In this document: positions 9,176 through 18,600 of the stretch, piece after piece | Position numbering within the stretch: the first letter of the stretch is position 1 | How the letters are laid out: the number at the start of each line of letters is the position of its first letter | NCBI RefSeq assembly: GCF_000253295.1 | Contig: NC_015717.1 | Location: forward strand, 3,224,001-3,288,000 | DNA length: 64,000 nt | Direction of reading: 5' to 3' | DNA from: Hyphomicrobium sp. MC1 | GTDB taxonomy: Bacteria; Pseudomonadota; Alphaproteobacteria; Rhizobiales; Hyphomicrobiaceae | Notes under the pieces: model-generated | Databases searched by the model: none | Told to the model about the DNA's origin: nothing | Seen by the model: only the letters and a program-made list of their open reading frames with translations | Made by a program: the position numbers and the translations under genes

Positions 9176-9613
9176 TCATTGCTGGTAGTCGGTGTGTTGG
9201 TAGAAATAAACGAGCGCGGCTTCGGCCACTTCCTGATCTTGGATGGCCGTCCCCGAACTGACGCCAATTCCGCCGACGATCTCGCCGCCAACGAAAACGG
9301 GAAGACCGCCCCCGATGATCGAAAAGTGCCCGTTGTTGGTGATGTGGATGCCGAAGGTCGGCTGACCCGGAACACAAAGCTGGTTGTAAACGTGCGTTCC
9401 CTTGCGGGCGACGGCGGCGGTAAAGGCCTTATCGACCGCGATAGATATGCTGCTGATCTTGCCGCCATCCATACGCTTGAAGTCAATGAGGTGTCCGGAT
9501 TCATCCGTAACCGCAATGCACATTGGCACGCCAATTTCGTTGGAGGATGCGATTGCGCCCTCGATGAGGACGGCCGCATCGGCAAGCGAAAGCCTTCGCA
9601 CTTCAAGCATCAA
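9176..9613 (-). CDS. GlcG/HbpS family heme-binding-like protein
   Basis: This 145-residue protein of the DUF336/GlcG family has the signature GHLIDFKRMDGGKISSISIAVDKAFTA-type core and FGIHITNNGHFSIIGGGLPV. Relatives include HbpS, an extracellular heme-binding oligomer, and GlcG next to glycolate oxidase genes. Here no signal peptide is seen, so it is probably cytoplasmic. It precedes the SphA-like barrel gene. Family functions vary widely and no reaction can be assigned. Confidence 0.82.
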   Translation of the reverse strand: MMLEVRRLSLADAAVLIEGAIASSNEIGVPMCIAVTDESGHLIDFKRMDGGKISSISIAVDKAFTAAVARKGTHVYNQLCVPGQPTFGIHITNNGHFSIIGGGLPVFVGGEIVGGIGVSSGTAIQDQEVAEAALVYFYQHTDYQQ

Positions 9614-10406
9614 CAGAACCCTTCAAAGAAAAGAATCGAACCGGGCAAAACGCGATGAGTTCCGCAAGACGCAGTCGTTGAACGAAGGCGAGATGGTGCG
9701 CACGGCTGGGATACTTAGAACCTTCAGGGGTACCTTCATCCCTGCGACAAGCCTACGGGGCATCCGCGACAACGGACGCTTCGCGAAGATTTTCCGCGCA
9801 TCCATATTAAGGACGAGATCCGCCTGCTCATATGGCAACGACAATGAGTGAACCGAACGGAAGCATCGGCCGACTCGATCAACGCTGATTTTCCAGGCTG
9901 AATAAATGGCCATCGACTTGCTGATGATCGGCATCAGCGCCACGGCATGCATCCGAAGCCAACGAATTCCAGATTCTCGCATTCTACTCCGTAGTCCCCC
10001 CTTATATCCGCGCCAAAGCTGCGCGGACTTCCCGATTAGGGGGTTAACACCGCTCATTTTTTAATTCAATAGACTCTATAGTTTTTATAGATCAATTGGC
10101 TGCGACGCTTTCATCATAGCTCTGTTATACGGCAGGCTGTCGTCCCCGATTTGGCGACCCGAGGCTGAACAATCTGCTTCGTAGCTTACGCACGCGTCCG
10201 CACCATATGAACTTGGTGAGATCCTCCGAGCGCTGAAAGCCGATAACGGCCGGAAAGAAAACGCGACTCGACTGATGCGCTTCGTTCCGTTGTCGCGGAT
10301 TTTTGGAAGTTATTTTGGCGGGTCTGTATATTTTTCTCCGCCGTCTGGTAACGACGCATCTGCCGCGTATAGAAATCCCTCAAAACAGCGAATTGGAGTT
10401 TGCTGC
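9614..10406. other. Intergenic region with a regulatory motif
   Basis: About 790 bp between divergent genes hold no convincing gene. A 144-codon minus-strand frame at 9623-10057 has no recognisable domain and was rejected. An AT-rich region around 10055-10100 carries the second copy of the 26-bp motif and is the likely promoter zone for both sides. Confidence 0.5.
10066..10091 (-). promoter_or_regulatory. Candidate operator, 26-bp motif copy 2
   Basis: Read on the minus strand it begins TCTATAA and ends GAGTCTATTGA, as at 5671-5696. Its first 17 bases form an inverted repeat, TCTATA-N5-TATAGA. It lies between the GlcG-like gene (minus) and the PHP-domain gene (plus). Confidence 0.5.
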
Positions 10407-12791
10407 GTGCAGGACGGACACCATTACACTACGACACCATTGCGGGGCGACCGCGTCACACCAGAGGGGCTGCAAGAAAGATTTCCGCAGCTGTCCTTTC
10501 TAGGCGTTCTGACGTGTTCGCACCAAACGATCATTGCCGGAGCTTGGGAAGAAATTGTTCTCGATTATGTCGTGGGCCGCAGCGGCATCGCCGATGGTTC
10601 ACGGCTCAAGATCGCGTTCAAGTTCTACACCGATTGGGCATTATTCCAGACGCGCGAACCACAGGCGGCGAACTACATATCTGCAGAATATCGCGCAGGG
10701 CCTCTTGTTGCTGGTCAGAGCCCAGCCACGGTTCAGGCGCTCAAAATCAGCTTCGATCAGAAGGGGCACGAGCGACCATTTCAGAAGGCGCTTCTCATCG
10801 ACATTGTCGACGGCTATCTGAATCCCGGTGATCTCATCACTATTCGTCTTGGAGATCGACGCGCGGGAGGGCCAGGAACGCGCGTCCAGACCTTTACCGA
10901 AAAAAAATTCGTCTTCCGCGCATATTTAGATCCACTCGGCACATCGAAGTTTGCAGCGGTTCCGGGAGACGTAGCCCTCGAGATTGTTCCCGGCGCGCCG
11001 GCGCAGCTCTCCATCGCGACGCCTCGCCTTGTTCGGAGCGGTGAGGGCATTCCTGCTCGAGTCCGTGTGTTCGACGCGTGGGGCAATTGTTGCTCCGGTC
11101 TCGACCGGGCGGTCGAGGTTAACGTTGAAGAGGATGGCACGCCCCCTACGAAAATCGATGGCGCATTTCCTAAAGAAGGCTGGGCGGCCGCGAAGCTCGA
11201 ACACTCACCGCGCATCACGAATGGCGAAGTTCGCTTTCGCGCGCTCATTCCCGATATGCCGCATCTAGCGCCTGCGGAGGCGCTCGTGCGTGTTGATCCT
11301 GCTTTTGCCGCGCCTCGCGCGTGGTTCGCTGATCTTCATGTCCATTCCGACGACACCGTGGGCATCAACAATACGGAGTACAATCTCACCTATGGGCGAG
11401 ACGTCGCCGGTCTCGACATTCTCGGCTACACAGCCAATGATTTCAACATTACCGAAAGCAATTGGAATAAAGCCGTTGAGCTGATCCATAGCCTCCACTC
11501 AGATGGATCGTTCATCGCCTTTCCAGGCACGGAATGGTGTGGGAACTCGTGTGCGGGCGGCGACCACAACGTTATTTTTCTTCACGGCGGTACACCCGAA
11601 TTTCCCTTCACACGAAAGGCGGCGTCTGCTCGCTCCTTCGAGTGGAACGCGGAAATGAAAGGCGGTGACATCGAACCTCAGGTCTGGCCGCTAGAAAATC
11701 TTTGGGACATTTACGGCGCAGATCCGGAAGGGCATCTCCTTATTCCTCATGTCGGCGGGCGCCGCGCCAATCTCGACTGGCACGATCCATCTCTCGAGCG
11801 CCTGATTGAGGTGGCTTCGACGTGGGGCCATTTCGATTGGTTCTACCAGGATGCAATTTCACGCGGATATAAACTCGGCGCTTCGGCGGCCGGCGATGAG
11901 CATCGCGGGCGATGCGGAGGAGGATCACCCGGCGCAGCCGTGTTCGGAGTGAAAGGTGGCCTCACCGGCGTTATCGCCCCCACCCTTACGCGCGTCGAAA
12001 TCGCGAGAGCTCTTCGGTCGCGACATACTTGGGCAACAACCGGCAGTCGCTTGGTTGGTCTTCTGTCTCACGGCGAATTTATCCAAGGCGACGAGTTTTC
12101 TGCAAATGGTCCAGCGCGCCTAAACTACCATCTGCTCGGCGATGGCGCGTGGGACTACATCGCCGCGCATGATCATTCAGGAGAGATTTGGCGTCGTGAT
12201 CTTCACCAGGAAGCGGGATATGGCGAGCGCCGTTTTCGTTTTCGATGGGGCGGCGCTCGCGTGCGAGATCGCTATCGCGCAGCGCGGTGGTCAGGGGTGA
12301 TAAAAATCTCGAACGCGACAATTCACGCGATCGAGGCGTTTGGATTCGAGCATCCCGAAGAGGCCGCGTGGCGTAACGGAGCTACAAATATTGCATTCCG
12401 CTCGGAAACGTATGGTGATGCCGATAGCATTGAGATCGATGCCAGCGGATTGGCGCATGCCACCATATCGATCGAAGGAACAATCGGGGAATATCAGAAG
12501 ATCGCCGATCCGCAGTCATCCGCGTCATTTTCCCATTGTCCGACGTTTCGCTGGGACGTTTCGGGTGCTGAACTCATAGCCAATGGAAACCTGCGGAAAG
12601 ATCTAGGGGGCGCCGGGCTATTCCTTGCGCTCGAACGCCTTACAGACAAGCGTCTTCCAAACGATGTCTCGGGAGAGATCCAGATCGAGCCGGTAAACGG
12701 GCCGTTTGGATTCCGGCCCGTCTATCTCTTTGCACGCCAGCAAGACGACGAAAAATTGTGGACTTCACCGCTATTCATTCATTTCCGTTAA
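10407..12791 (+). CDS. PHP-domain (DUF3604-like) protein
   Basis: From a GTG at 10407 this encodes about 794 residues. GGAG lies 8 nt before that GTG; a longer frame from ATG 10275 has no ribosome site and an unconvincing N-terminus. The N-terminal third looks like beta-sandwich domains. From about residue 305 a PHP-type metal site appears (WFADLHVHSDDT), then PGTEWCGNSCAGGDHNV, LIPHVGGRRANLDW, and AAGDEHRGRCGGG, as in DUF3604 proteins. PHP folds usually bind two or three metals and hydrolyse phosphoesters. No signal peptide is clear. It ends 28 nt from the convergent ABC operon. The substrate is unknown. Confidence 0.75.
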   Translation: MQDGHHYTTTPLRGDRVTPEGLQERFPQLSFLGVLTCSHQTIIAGAWEEIVLDYVVGRSGIADGSRLKIAFKFYTDWALFQTREPQAANYISAEYRAGPLVAGQSPATVQALKISFDQKGHERPFQKALLIDIVDGYLNPGDLITIRLGDRRAGGPGTRVQTFTEKKFVFRAYLDPLGTSKFAAVPGDVALEIVPGAPAQLSIATPRLVRSGEGIPARVRVFDAWGNCCSGLDRAVEVNVEEDGTPPTKIDGAFPKEGWAAAKLEHSPRITNGEVRFRALIPDMPHLAPAEALVRVDPAFAAPRAWFADLHVHSDDTVGINNTEYNLTYGRDVAGLDILGYTANDFNITESNWNKAVELIHSLHSDGSFIAFPGTEWCGNSCAGGDHNVIFLHGGTPEFPFTRKAASARSFEWNAEMKGGDIEPQVWPLENLWDIYGADPEGHLLIPHVGGRRANLDWHDPSLERLIEVASTWGHFDWFYQDAISRGYKLGASAAGDEHRGRCGGGSPGAAVFGVKGGLTGVIAPTLTRVEIARALRSRHTWATTGSRLVGLLSHGEFIQGDEFSANGPARLNYHLLGDGAWDYIAAHDHSGEIWRRDLHQEAGYGERRFRFRWGGARVRDRYRAARWSGVIKISNATIHAIEAFGFEHPEEAAWRNGATNIAFRSETYGDADSIEIDASGLAHATISIEGTIGEYQKIADPQSSASFSHCPTFRWDVSGAELIANGNLRKDLGGAGLFLALERLTDKRLPNDVSGEIQIEPVNGPFGFRPVYLFARQQDDEKLWTSPLFIHFR

Positions 12792-12819
12792 ACGAAAGCG
12801 CAAGGCACTCACAGACGTC

Positions 12820-13764
12820 TCAGGGAACGAGCGACGCCGGATCAATCTTCGATTTGACGAAGCCGTTCTCTGTCGCCGCCGCCAGCCGTTCCGAAATGAG
12901 CTTCTTGAAGTCGTCATCGACCTCGATCCTGACATCGTCGAGACTTTTTGCGGAGTAGAGAGGATTCTCTCCCGCCAATTTCTTGACCACCGAGGGGTCT
13001 ATGCGCTGCGTCTCGGCAAACCACGTACTAGCCTGGTCAGAATGGTTGGCGGTGAAGAGGACCGCTTCTTTAAGCGCCGCCACATAATCTGCCACGGCTT
13101 GCGGATTCTTTTTGAGAAAGTTCTCGCTCACAACGGAGGTAAACCGGAACGGCCAGGTCTGAATGGGCTTCGCTCCGACGCTCTCTTCAAGACGCAAAAC
13201 CTGGGGTTGGCGAACGAGCGCCGCAGCCACGAGCCCCTTTTCGAGCGCCGCCGGTAGTTCATTCGGCTGTAGATTTACAAGTTGGACATCGGTCTTGGGA
13301 TCGAGGCCTTTTTCCTTGAGGCTGACGAGTAAATCCAAATGCGATTCCGAATTGAATGAAACACCAATTTTCTGGCCCTTCAGATCTTCGAGTTTCTTTG
13401 CCGTGCTGTCTTTTCTCACAAGCAGAGAGTGTGTCGAATGACCAAGCGTTGCAACGAATTTGACTGAACCGGGAATTTTTGAAGCCAACGTGAACGGCGG
13501 CAGGAAGCTTGTCACTACGGCGTCGAGCTGGCCTGTAGCCAATCCCTCCATCATCGGCGGGCCATACTGAAAACCTGTGAATTCCGCCGCGAGATGATGC
13601 TTTGCGGCTATGCCAGCTTTATCCAAAACGACAGGAACCTGACCGTTCATTCCCGACGGATAACCGATGCGAATCCTTGCATCTTCCGCCATCAATGGGC
13701 TGTGGGCGAAAATCGTTCCCAGGAACGCAGCCGCGAGCATCCACACGGCCCTATAACGTGACAT
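12820..13764 (-). CDS. ABC transporter substrate-binding protein, SsuA/NMT1-like
   Basis: This is a 314-residue periplasmic binding protein of the SsuA/NrtA/THI5 group, with a signal peptide (hydrophobic run ending SPLMAEDA) and the family opening RIRIGYPSG. The segment LKGQKIGVSFNSESHLDLL fits the ligand-cleft region. I chose the ATG at 13764 since GGGGATTAGAAGAC precedes it, rather than 13800. It is the last gene of an operon with permease and ATPase upstream. The ligand is probably a sulfonate, sulfate ester or related anion, by context only. Confidence 0.85.
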   Translation of the reverse strand: MSRYRAVWMLAAAFLGTIFAHSPLMAEDARIRIGYPSGMNGQVPVVLDKAGIAAKHHLAAEFTGFQYGPPMMEGLATGQLDAVVTSFLPPFTLASKIPGSVKFVATLGHSTHSLLVRKDSTAKKLEDLKGQKIGVSFNSESHLDLLVSLKEKGLDPKTDVQLVNLQPNELPAALEKGLVAAALVRQPQVLRLEESVGAKPIQTWPFRFTSVVSENFLKKNPQAVADYVAALKEAVLFTANHSDQASTWFAETQRIDPSVVKKLAGENPLYSAKSLDDVRIEVDDDFKKLISERLAAATENGFVKSKIDPASLVP

Positions 13765-13781
13765 GTCTTCTAATCCCCAAT

Positions 13782-14573
13782 TTAGCGCTGATAATTCCAA
13801 GGTACGATCAGACGACGTTCAACGACGCCGAGCGTTCCAATCATTACGGCTCCGAGCAGTCCTATGACGGTCATCCCCACGAGGACACGCGCCGTCTCAA
13901 GGTCGAGACGACTAATCTGGATCATGTAACCGAGCCCGGATTGAGCAGCGATGAGTTCCGCAGTAACGACTGCCATCCATGCTTGCCCTAGTCCTATTCT
14001 CAACCCCGTCACGATCATTGGGAGCGCCGATGGCAGCATCACCGTCACGAGAAGCGATGGGGTGCTGGCTCCAAGCGACCGAGCCGCATTCACATGCTCG
14101 TGTTGAAGCGAAGTTCCCCCAACGAATGCGTTTAGAAAAATCGGAAAGAACGCAGCGACAGCTGTGATGAAGTAGCTGGGCGGATCGCCCAATCCCATCC
14201 ACAGAATTGCCAATGGTATCCACGCGATCGGGGGAATTGGACGCAGCAGCGCGATGAGGGGCATAACGATACCACGCAGTATGCGTGAATGGGCCAACAC
14301 GAGCGCAAGCGGTACGGCGATGATTGACGCTATCGCAAAGCCGGCAAAAACGCGGACGATGCTGGCGTGGACGTCTGTGAGCAGAGAACCGTCGGCAACG
14401 AGCTGTCGGTAACTTTCGATGACGGCCAAAGGTGATGGCAGAAGAACCGCGTTATTCAGCCGTGCAGAGACCAGCGTCCATAGTGCGATGAAAAATACAA
14501 TCCCGGTTGCGCCGAGGATCAATGTCGCTGCTACAGAGCCAGTGCGACCGAGCCAAAGAAAGCGCGCTCTCAT
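13782..14573 (-). CDS. ABC transporter permease, SsuC/TauC-like
   Basis: This is a 263-residue inner-membrane permease of the BPD_transp_1 family with about six helices. The cytoplasmic EAA-type loop reads NAARSLGASTPSLLVTVMLPSALP. It overlaps the end of the ATPase gene by 4 nt and is followed 17 nt later by the binding-protein gene, a typical transporter operon. The length fits SsuC and TauC. Confidence 0.88.
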   Translation of the reverse strand: MRARFLWLGRTGSVAATLILGATGIVFFIALWTLVSARLNNAVLLPSPLAVIESYRQLVADGSLLTDVHASIVRVFAGFAIASIIAVPLALVLAHSRILRGIVMPLIALLRPIPPIAWIPLAILWMGLGDPPSYFITAVAAFFPIFLNAFVGGTSLQHEHVNAARSLGASTPSLLVTVMLPSALPMIVTGLRIGLGQAWMAVVTAELIAAQSGLGYMIQISRLDLETARVLVGMTVIGLLGAVMIGTLGVVERRLIVPWNYQR

Positions 14574-15457
14574 CGGAAGGCTTTACGCGCTTCGACGCGA
14601 ATGATGTCGGAGATCTCCCGGCGAAGCTCGATGAATACGGGCTTATCCATAATCTCCGGGACACGCGGCCGAGCGAACGGTACATCGAATTCCTTAGCCA
14701 CGCGCCCTGGCATCGATTGCATCACGACGACGCGATCGGCCAGGAAGATGGCTTCTTCTATGTCATGCGTGACGAATACGACCGTCGGACGAAACTTCTC
14801 CCAGACTGACAGCAGTTCCTCTTGCATGAGTACGCGAGTCTGCGCGTCAAGTGCACCAAAGGGTTCATCCATCAGCAGGACGGGAGGCCGCGTTGCCAGC
14901 GCACGAGCAATTCCTACCCTCTGTTGCATGCCTCCCGAAAGGCTTGCGGGCCAAGCATTGGCGACGTCGCCCAAGCCGACTATCTGAAGAAGCCCTCTAG
15001 CAATGCCGACGGGGTCGGTCATCCCAAGGCGGCGAGGCCCATATGCGACGTTCTCGAGCACGGTCTTCCAAGGAAAAAGCGAGTGCTTTTGAAAAACAAC
15101 CCCGCACTTCGCGGACGCGCCCCGCAACGGTTGGCCATCAAGATTCACTTGGCCGGCCGTCGGGCGCAGAAACCCTGCAAATACGTTCAGCAAAGTGGAC
15201 TTGCCGCAACCGCTGGGGCCGAGCAAGGCCACAAATTCCCCGGCCGCGACAGAGAGCGATGCGTCCTGTACCGCGGGCCACGGCCGATTACCAAAATCGA
15301 CCGTCACATGATCCAACTCAAGGCGCTTCAGGTTAGAGTGAAGATTTTCTTCTCTCGGATCTGAAACGCCTTGATTGATCAGATGCAGTTTGGGGGCGCT
15401 TTGCGCCGCGCCGCCAAAGGAACCGGAGTAGGCGCTTCGCGTCACCAGAATGCTCAC
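14570..15457 (-). CDS. ABC transporter ATP-binding protein, SsuB/TauB-like
   Basis: This is a 295-residue nucleotide-binding subunit with Walker A GPSGCGKSTLL, signature LSGGMQQR, Walker B LLMDEPFGALD and the H-loop VTHDIEEAIFLADR. Family members have about 250 residues. The first 45 residues are extra and the GTG start lacks a ribosome site, so translation may begin further in. It energises import with the two downstream subunits. Confidence 0.88.
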   Translation of the reverse strand: MSILVTRSAYSGSFGGAAQSAPKLHLINQGVSDPREENLHSNLKRLELDHVTVDFGNRPWPAVQDASLSVAAGEFVALLGPSGCGKSTLLNVFAGFLRPTAGQVNLDGQPLRGASAKCGVVFQKHSLFPWKTVLENVAYGPRRLGMTDPVGIARGLLQIVGLGDVANAWPASLSGGMQQRVGIARALATRPPVLLMDEPFGALDAQTRVLMQEELLSVWEKFRPTVVFVTHDIEEAIFLADRVVVMQSMPGRVAKEFDVPFARPRVPEIMDKPVFIELRREISDIIRVEARKAFR

Positions 15458-15559
15458 TGCAAGCGTGGAGGTGTCGACTTAGGACCGTCCACACCAACAT
15501 AGAACGAAGAAATAGTGCTATCGTTATCAGAGAATTTGACTTCTATCTTGTCGCGCTTC

Positions 15560-16726
15560 TCAAGCTGGAACGAACGGCTTACTCAGTTCTAAAACGCGTT
15601 CGGCTGATGCATACCAACCCTGCGGCGCATAACTGTCGTCATGCAAATAGAGGCGGACCCGAACCAGGCGCGATCCGGCCGTGAACGTGAAGTGGCGGCT
15701 CATCGGCGGACAGGTGACGAAAGAATGGTATTTCGAAAGCTGCGCGCAGTTGACAAAATTCGTCCCCCACTTGCGTTCGACATGACGACGTCCGTTGACG
15801 ACATCGTCGGGGAAAGTATGCGTATGGCCCCCAAGCCAAATATCGACTGAACCTGGATTTCGTTCGAGATACGTTTCGAACTTCTGGGCCTTCGGCTCAT
15901 CATCCACGAAATAGAGATAGGATGCACCTTCCGGCACGCCGTCGACACCGTGATACCGGCCATGACGGAAGCGGCCGTCCGGATAACGCGCTACGCCCTC
16001 GAAATCGCCCGACGCTACGGTGGTCTCGCGCAACATGTGGTGATGACAGCTGATAACGATCTCGCCGCGTGCGCGTTCGACTTTCTCCTTCCACCAGTCC
16101 CATGTTTCGCGGGTTACAGCGCCCGCCGGTGAACCTCCGCCAAATTCCTGCCGGCCTACCGGATACGGCAGATCGTTGCGGTCGCTCATCATCAAAAAAT
16201 TGAGATTTCCAACCTTGAAAGAGTAGCGCTCCCAAGTACCTTCGATTGGGTACGGGCGGTACCGGATATCAACGTTCGAGCTGTCGGGGTTTTCGCCCAG
16301 CGGATCGATCCATTTCCGGAACCACCAGTTTTCAGGTTTCCCTTGGCTCGAAGCCGCGCTGCCGGGCGATGCATCGTGATTGCCCGCGACGGGATAAATC
16401 TGCTCGCGCTTGTGATGCTTCAGCACGCCCAACTGCCGCACGACTTCTCGGCCTTGTTCATCGCTCGGCAAATCCCAAAGCCCGGCATTGTCTCCGAGAT
16501 CGAGCGCGATATCCCAACGAAACGGCGGGCCTCCGAGCTCTCCACCCTCCTCTGATTGCCGAAGTGCCGTAGCAAGGGTCTCCGGATAGCCCGCTGGTGG
16601 GATGAACCCCATGCCATTGCGGATAGCCGCGGATACCGCACGGTCTGTCGCGACATGCGCGTCCGAAAAGACCCAAAGATGGAATGTTTTGGCCTCACCA
16701 TAGCCGGTGACCGAATCCGTCGTCAT
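15560..16726 (-). CDS. Calcineurin-like metallophosphoesterase family protein
   Basis: This 388-residue protein carries the five metallophosphoesterase blocks in order: FSDAHVA, LDLGDN, GNHDA, SCHHH, and GGHTHTF, which together coordinate a di-metal centre. No signal peptide is seen. It stands alone upstream of the third-position ABC ATPase gene with a 102-nt gap, so co-transcription is possible. The family hydrolyses many phosphomono- and diesters, and no substrate can be named. The N-terminal half includes the insertion WWFRKWIDPLGENPDSSN, unlike small bacterial phosphodiesterases. Confidence 0.85.
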   Translation of the reverse strand: MTTDSVTGYGEAKTFHLWVFSDAHVATDRAVSAAIRNGMGFIPPAGYPETLATALRQSEEGGELGGPPFRWDIALDLGDNAGLWDLPSDEQGREVVRQLGVLKHHKREQIYPVAGNHDASPGSAASSQGKPENWWFRKWIDPLGENPDSSNVDIRYRPYPIEGTWERYSFKVGNLNFLMMSDRNDLPYPVGRQEFGGGSPAGAVTRETWDWWKEKVERARGEIVISCHHHMLRETTVASGDFEGVARYPDGRFRHGRYHGVDGVPEGASYLYFVDDEPKAQKFETYLERNPGSVDIWLGGHTHTFPDDVVNGRRHVERKWGTNFVNCAQLSKYHSFVTCPPMSRHFTFTAGSRLVRVRLYLHDDSYAPQGWYASAERVLELSKPFVPA

Positions 16727-17084
16727 TGCTGTCTCCGCATATAAATGGGATGCACTCCCGCGCGCTCTCCGTTGGAAAGGGCGCTATGCCTGTTGCATCT
16801 TGAGAATTTGCCAGATGGAGACGAAGGCTTCCAAAGTCTCTGTTGAGTTGGACACCGCGCGCGTCGTCCAGCGCGGGTACATATAGTTCGAACCGAAATG
16901 GTCTACGAAGAATATTCGATATGCTTATGCTTCCCTGCTCAATTTCTACGGCGAGCGCATTACTGCAGTCGCATCATTTTCTCACTGTATAATTGCTTCG
17001 CAAAATAACTTTGTTCTCAATGCCTACCCCGTGTTCCACCTATGCGCCGTTCAATTTTGAAGCACGATCATGAAGGAGCGGGCT
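16727..17084. other. Intergenic promoter region of divergent genes
   Basis: This 358-bp gap lies between the metallophosphoesterase (minus) and the APC permease (plus). It is AT-richer than its neighbours around 16900-17030 and has several TATAAT-like hexamers. I see no open reading frame of note and no strong hairpin. Confidence 0.4.
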
Positions 17085-18521
17085 ATGGTGGAAAATACAA
17101 TCGTTGGTCGGCATGATCTTAGAAGTCAGACGCTTTCGCCTCTGGAATCCCTAGCTCAATCGATTGGCAACATCGCTCCGACTGCAACACCAACGCTCGT
17201 GATACCGCTGGTGTTTGGTCTCGGAGGAAATGCGACGTGGCTCATTTATCTGATCGCAACGATTGGGATCATCCTGGTCGCTTATAATGTCAATTCGTTC
17301 GCGCGCCGTATAGCCTCACCGGGATCCCTCTATGCCTACACAAAGACAGGACTTGGTCCGTGGGCAGGTCTCATCGCCGGATGGGCATTACTCGCCGCAT
17401 ATGTCGGAACCGGCGCCGCTGTAACCGGCGGTTTCACCAATTACACCAATGTTCTTCTCCACGATTTGTTGGGGGTTGAGATACCTCCGGTTTTCTTGAT
17501 TGCAGCGGCGGTTTTAGGATCTTGGCTGCTCGCCTACCGGGACATTCAGCTTTCAACGCGCACGACCCTGGTTCTGGAGTTTGCTTCCGTCGGCCTCATC
17601 CTCTTCATCTTGATCGCCACGCTTATCAAAGCGCCGACACACATCGATACCGCGCAGCTTCATCTCGAAGGCGTAACGGCCGACCAAATCCGCCTCGGCC
17701 TGGTGCTCGCGCTTTTCAGCTTCGTTGGCTTTGAAAGCTCGGCGTCGCTCGGATCGGAAGCCAAAGACCCATTGCGCACTATTCCCGCCGCAATCATTCG
17801 CAGTGCGGTGTCCGTTGGTCTCTTCTTCGTCTTCGCTTCATACGTTCTCGTCTTGGGCTTCCATGGCAACGCCGAGACGCTGGACAAGAGCAGCGCCCCA
17901 CTCCACGTCCTGGCGGACAAGTCCGGCTTTGGTGCTCTCAAGCACTTGATCGATCTGGGAGCTGCAATCAGCTTTTTCGCGTGCACTTTGGCGTCCATCA
18001 ACGCTGGCGCACGAATTCTCTTTCAACTGGGGCGTCACGGCGTCTTTCATTCGTCCCTCGGAAGTGCGCACTCCACCAACCGAACACCGCATATCGCCAT
18101 TACGCTCATAGCGGTCTTCACCTTTATTCCAGCCGCGGTTCTCGCAATAAGAGGTACAGCCGTATTTGACATTTTCGGCTGGATCGGATCGTTTGCATCG
18201 TACGGCTTCATACTGGCTTACATATTGGTATCCATAGCGGCCCCGGTGTATCTTTATCACCATCGCAAGCTCGGCATCGGTTCAACCTTGGCTGCGGCCG
18301 CCGCGATCGTTCTGCTGGTAATCGCTCTTGCGGGAAATCTTTATCCTTTGCCCGATGCACCTTATAGCTGGTTGCCGTACGCTTTTCTGGCGTACCTCGG
18401 TTTGGGCGCTCTCTGGTTCGCCATACTCCGCTTCACATCTCCTAGTTTCGCCGAGGACATCCGCAACAGCGAGAGCGCCGCTCAATTGCCTGTCAACGGA
18501 GGTGCGCCGAGTAGCGCTTAA
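17085..18521 (+). CDS. APC family amino acid/polyamine permease
   Basis: This 478-residue integral membrane protein has about twelve helices and is of the amino acid-polyamine-organocation superfamily. Recognisable parts are SPLESLAQSIGNIAPTA at the N-terminus, the helix-breaking SPGSLYAYTKTGLGPWAG, and FVGFESSASLGSEAKDP. The ATG at 17085 has AAGGAG seven bases upstream, so I prefer it to 17070. It is followed by a strong hairpin and then the nitroreductase-like gene. It probably imports an amino acid or amine; specificity is unknown. Confidence 0.88.
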   Translation: MVENTIVGRHDLRSQTLSPLESLAQSIGNIAPTATPTLVIPLVFGLGGNATWLIYLIATIGIILVAYNVNSFARRIASPGSLYAYTKTGLGPWAGLIAGWALLAAYVGTGAAVTGGFTNYTNVLLHDLLGVEIPPVFLIAAAVLGSWLLAYRDIQLSTRTTLVLEFASVGLILFILIATLIKAPTHIDTAQLHLEGVTADQIRLGLVLALFSFVGFESSASLGSEAKDPLRTIPAAIIRSAVSVGLFFVFASYVLVLGFHGNAETLDKSSAPLHVLADKSGFGALKHLIDLGAAISFFACTLASINAGARILFQLGRHGVFHSSLGSAHSTNRTPHIAITLIAVFTFIPAAVLAIRGTAVFDIFGWIGSFASYGFILAYILVSIAAPVYLYHHRKLGIGSTLAAAAAIVLLVIALAGNLYPLPDAPYSWLPYAFLAYLGLGALWFAILRFTSPSFAEDIRNSESAAQLPVNGGAPSSA

Positions 18522-18544
18522 ATCCGAACGCCGCTAGCATTTAC

Positions 18545-18580
18545 CGCAGTGAGTGCAGGCAATCGTCAGCACTCACTGCG
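18545..18580 (+). promoter_or_regulatory. Perfect 12-bp inverted repeat between two genes
   Basis: Arms CGCAGTGAGTGC (18545-18556) and its exact reverse complement (18569-18580) enclose a 12-nt loop. It begins 24 nt after the permease stop and ends 20 nt before the next start. No T-tract follows, so it is not a classic terminator. An RNA-stability or attenuation element, or a protein-binding palindrome, would fit. Confidence 0.55.
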
Positions 18581-18600
18581 ATTCAACCAGGACCAAAGAC

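Noticed and set aside
9623..10057. Minus-strand frame of 144 codons between the GlcG-like and PHP-domain genes
   Set aside because: It has no recognisable domain and an unlikely composition, and it crosses the low-coding intergenic stretch that carries the operator-like motif.
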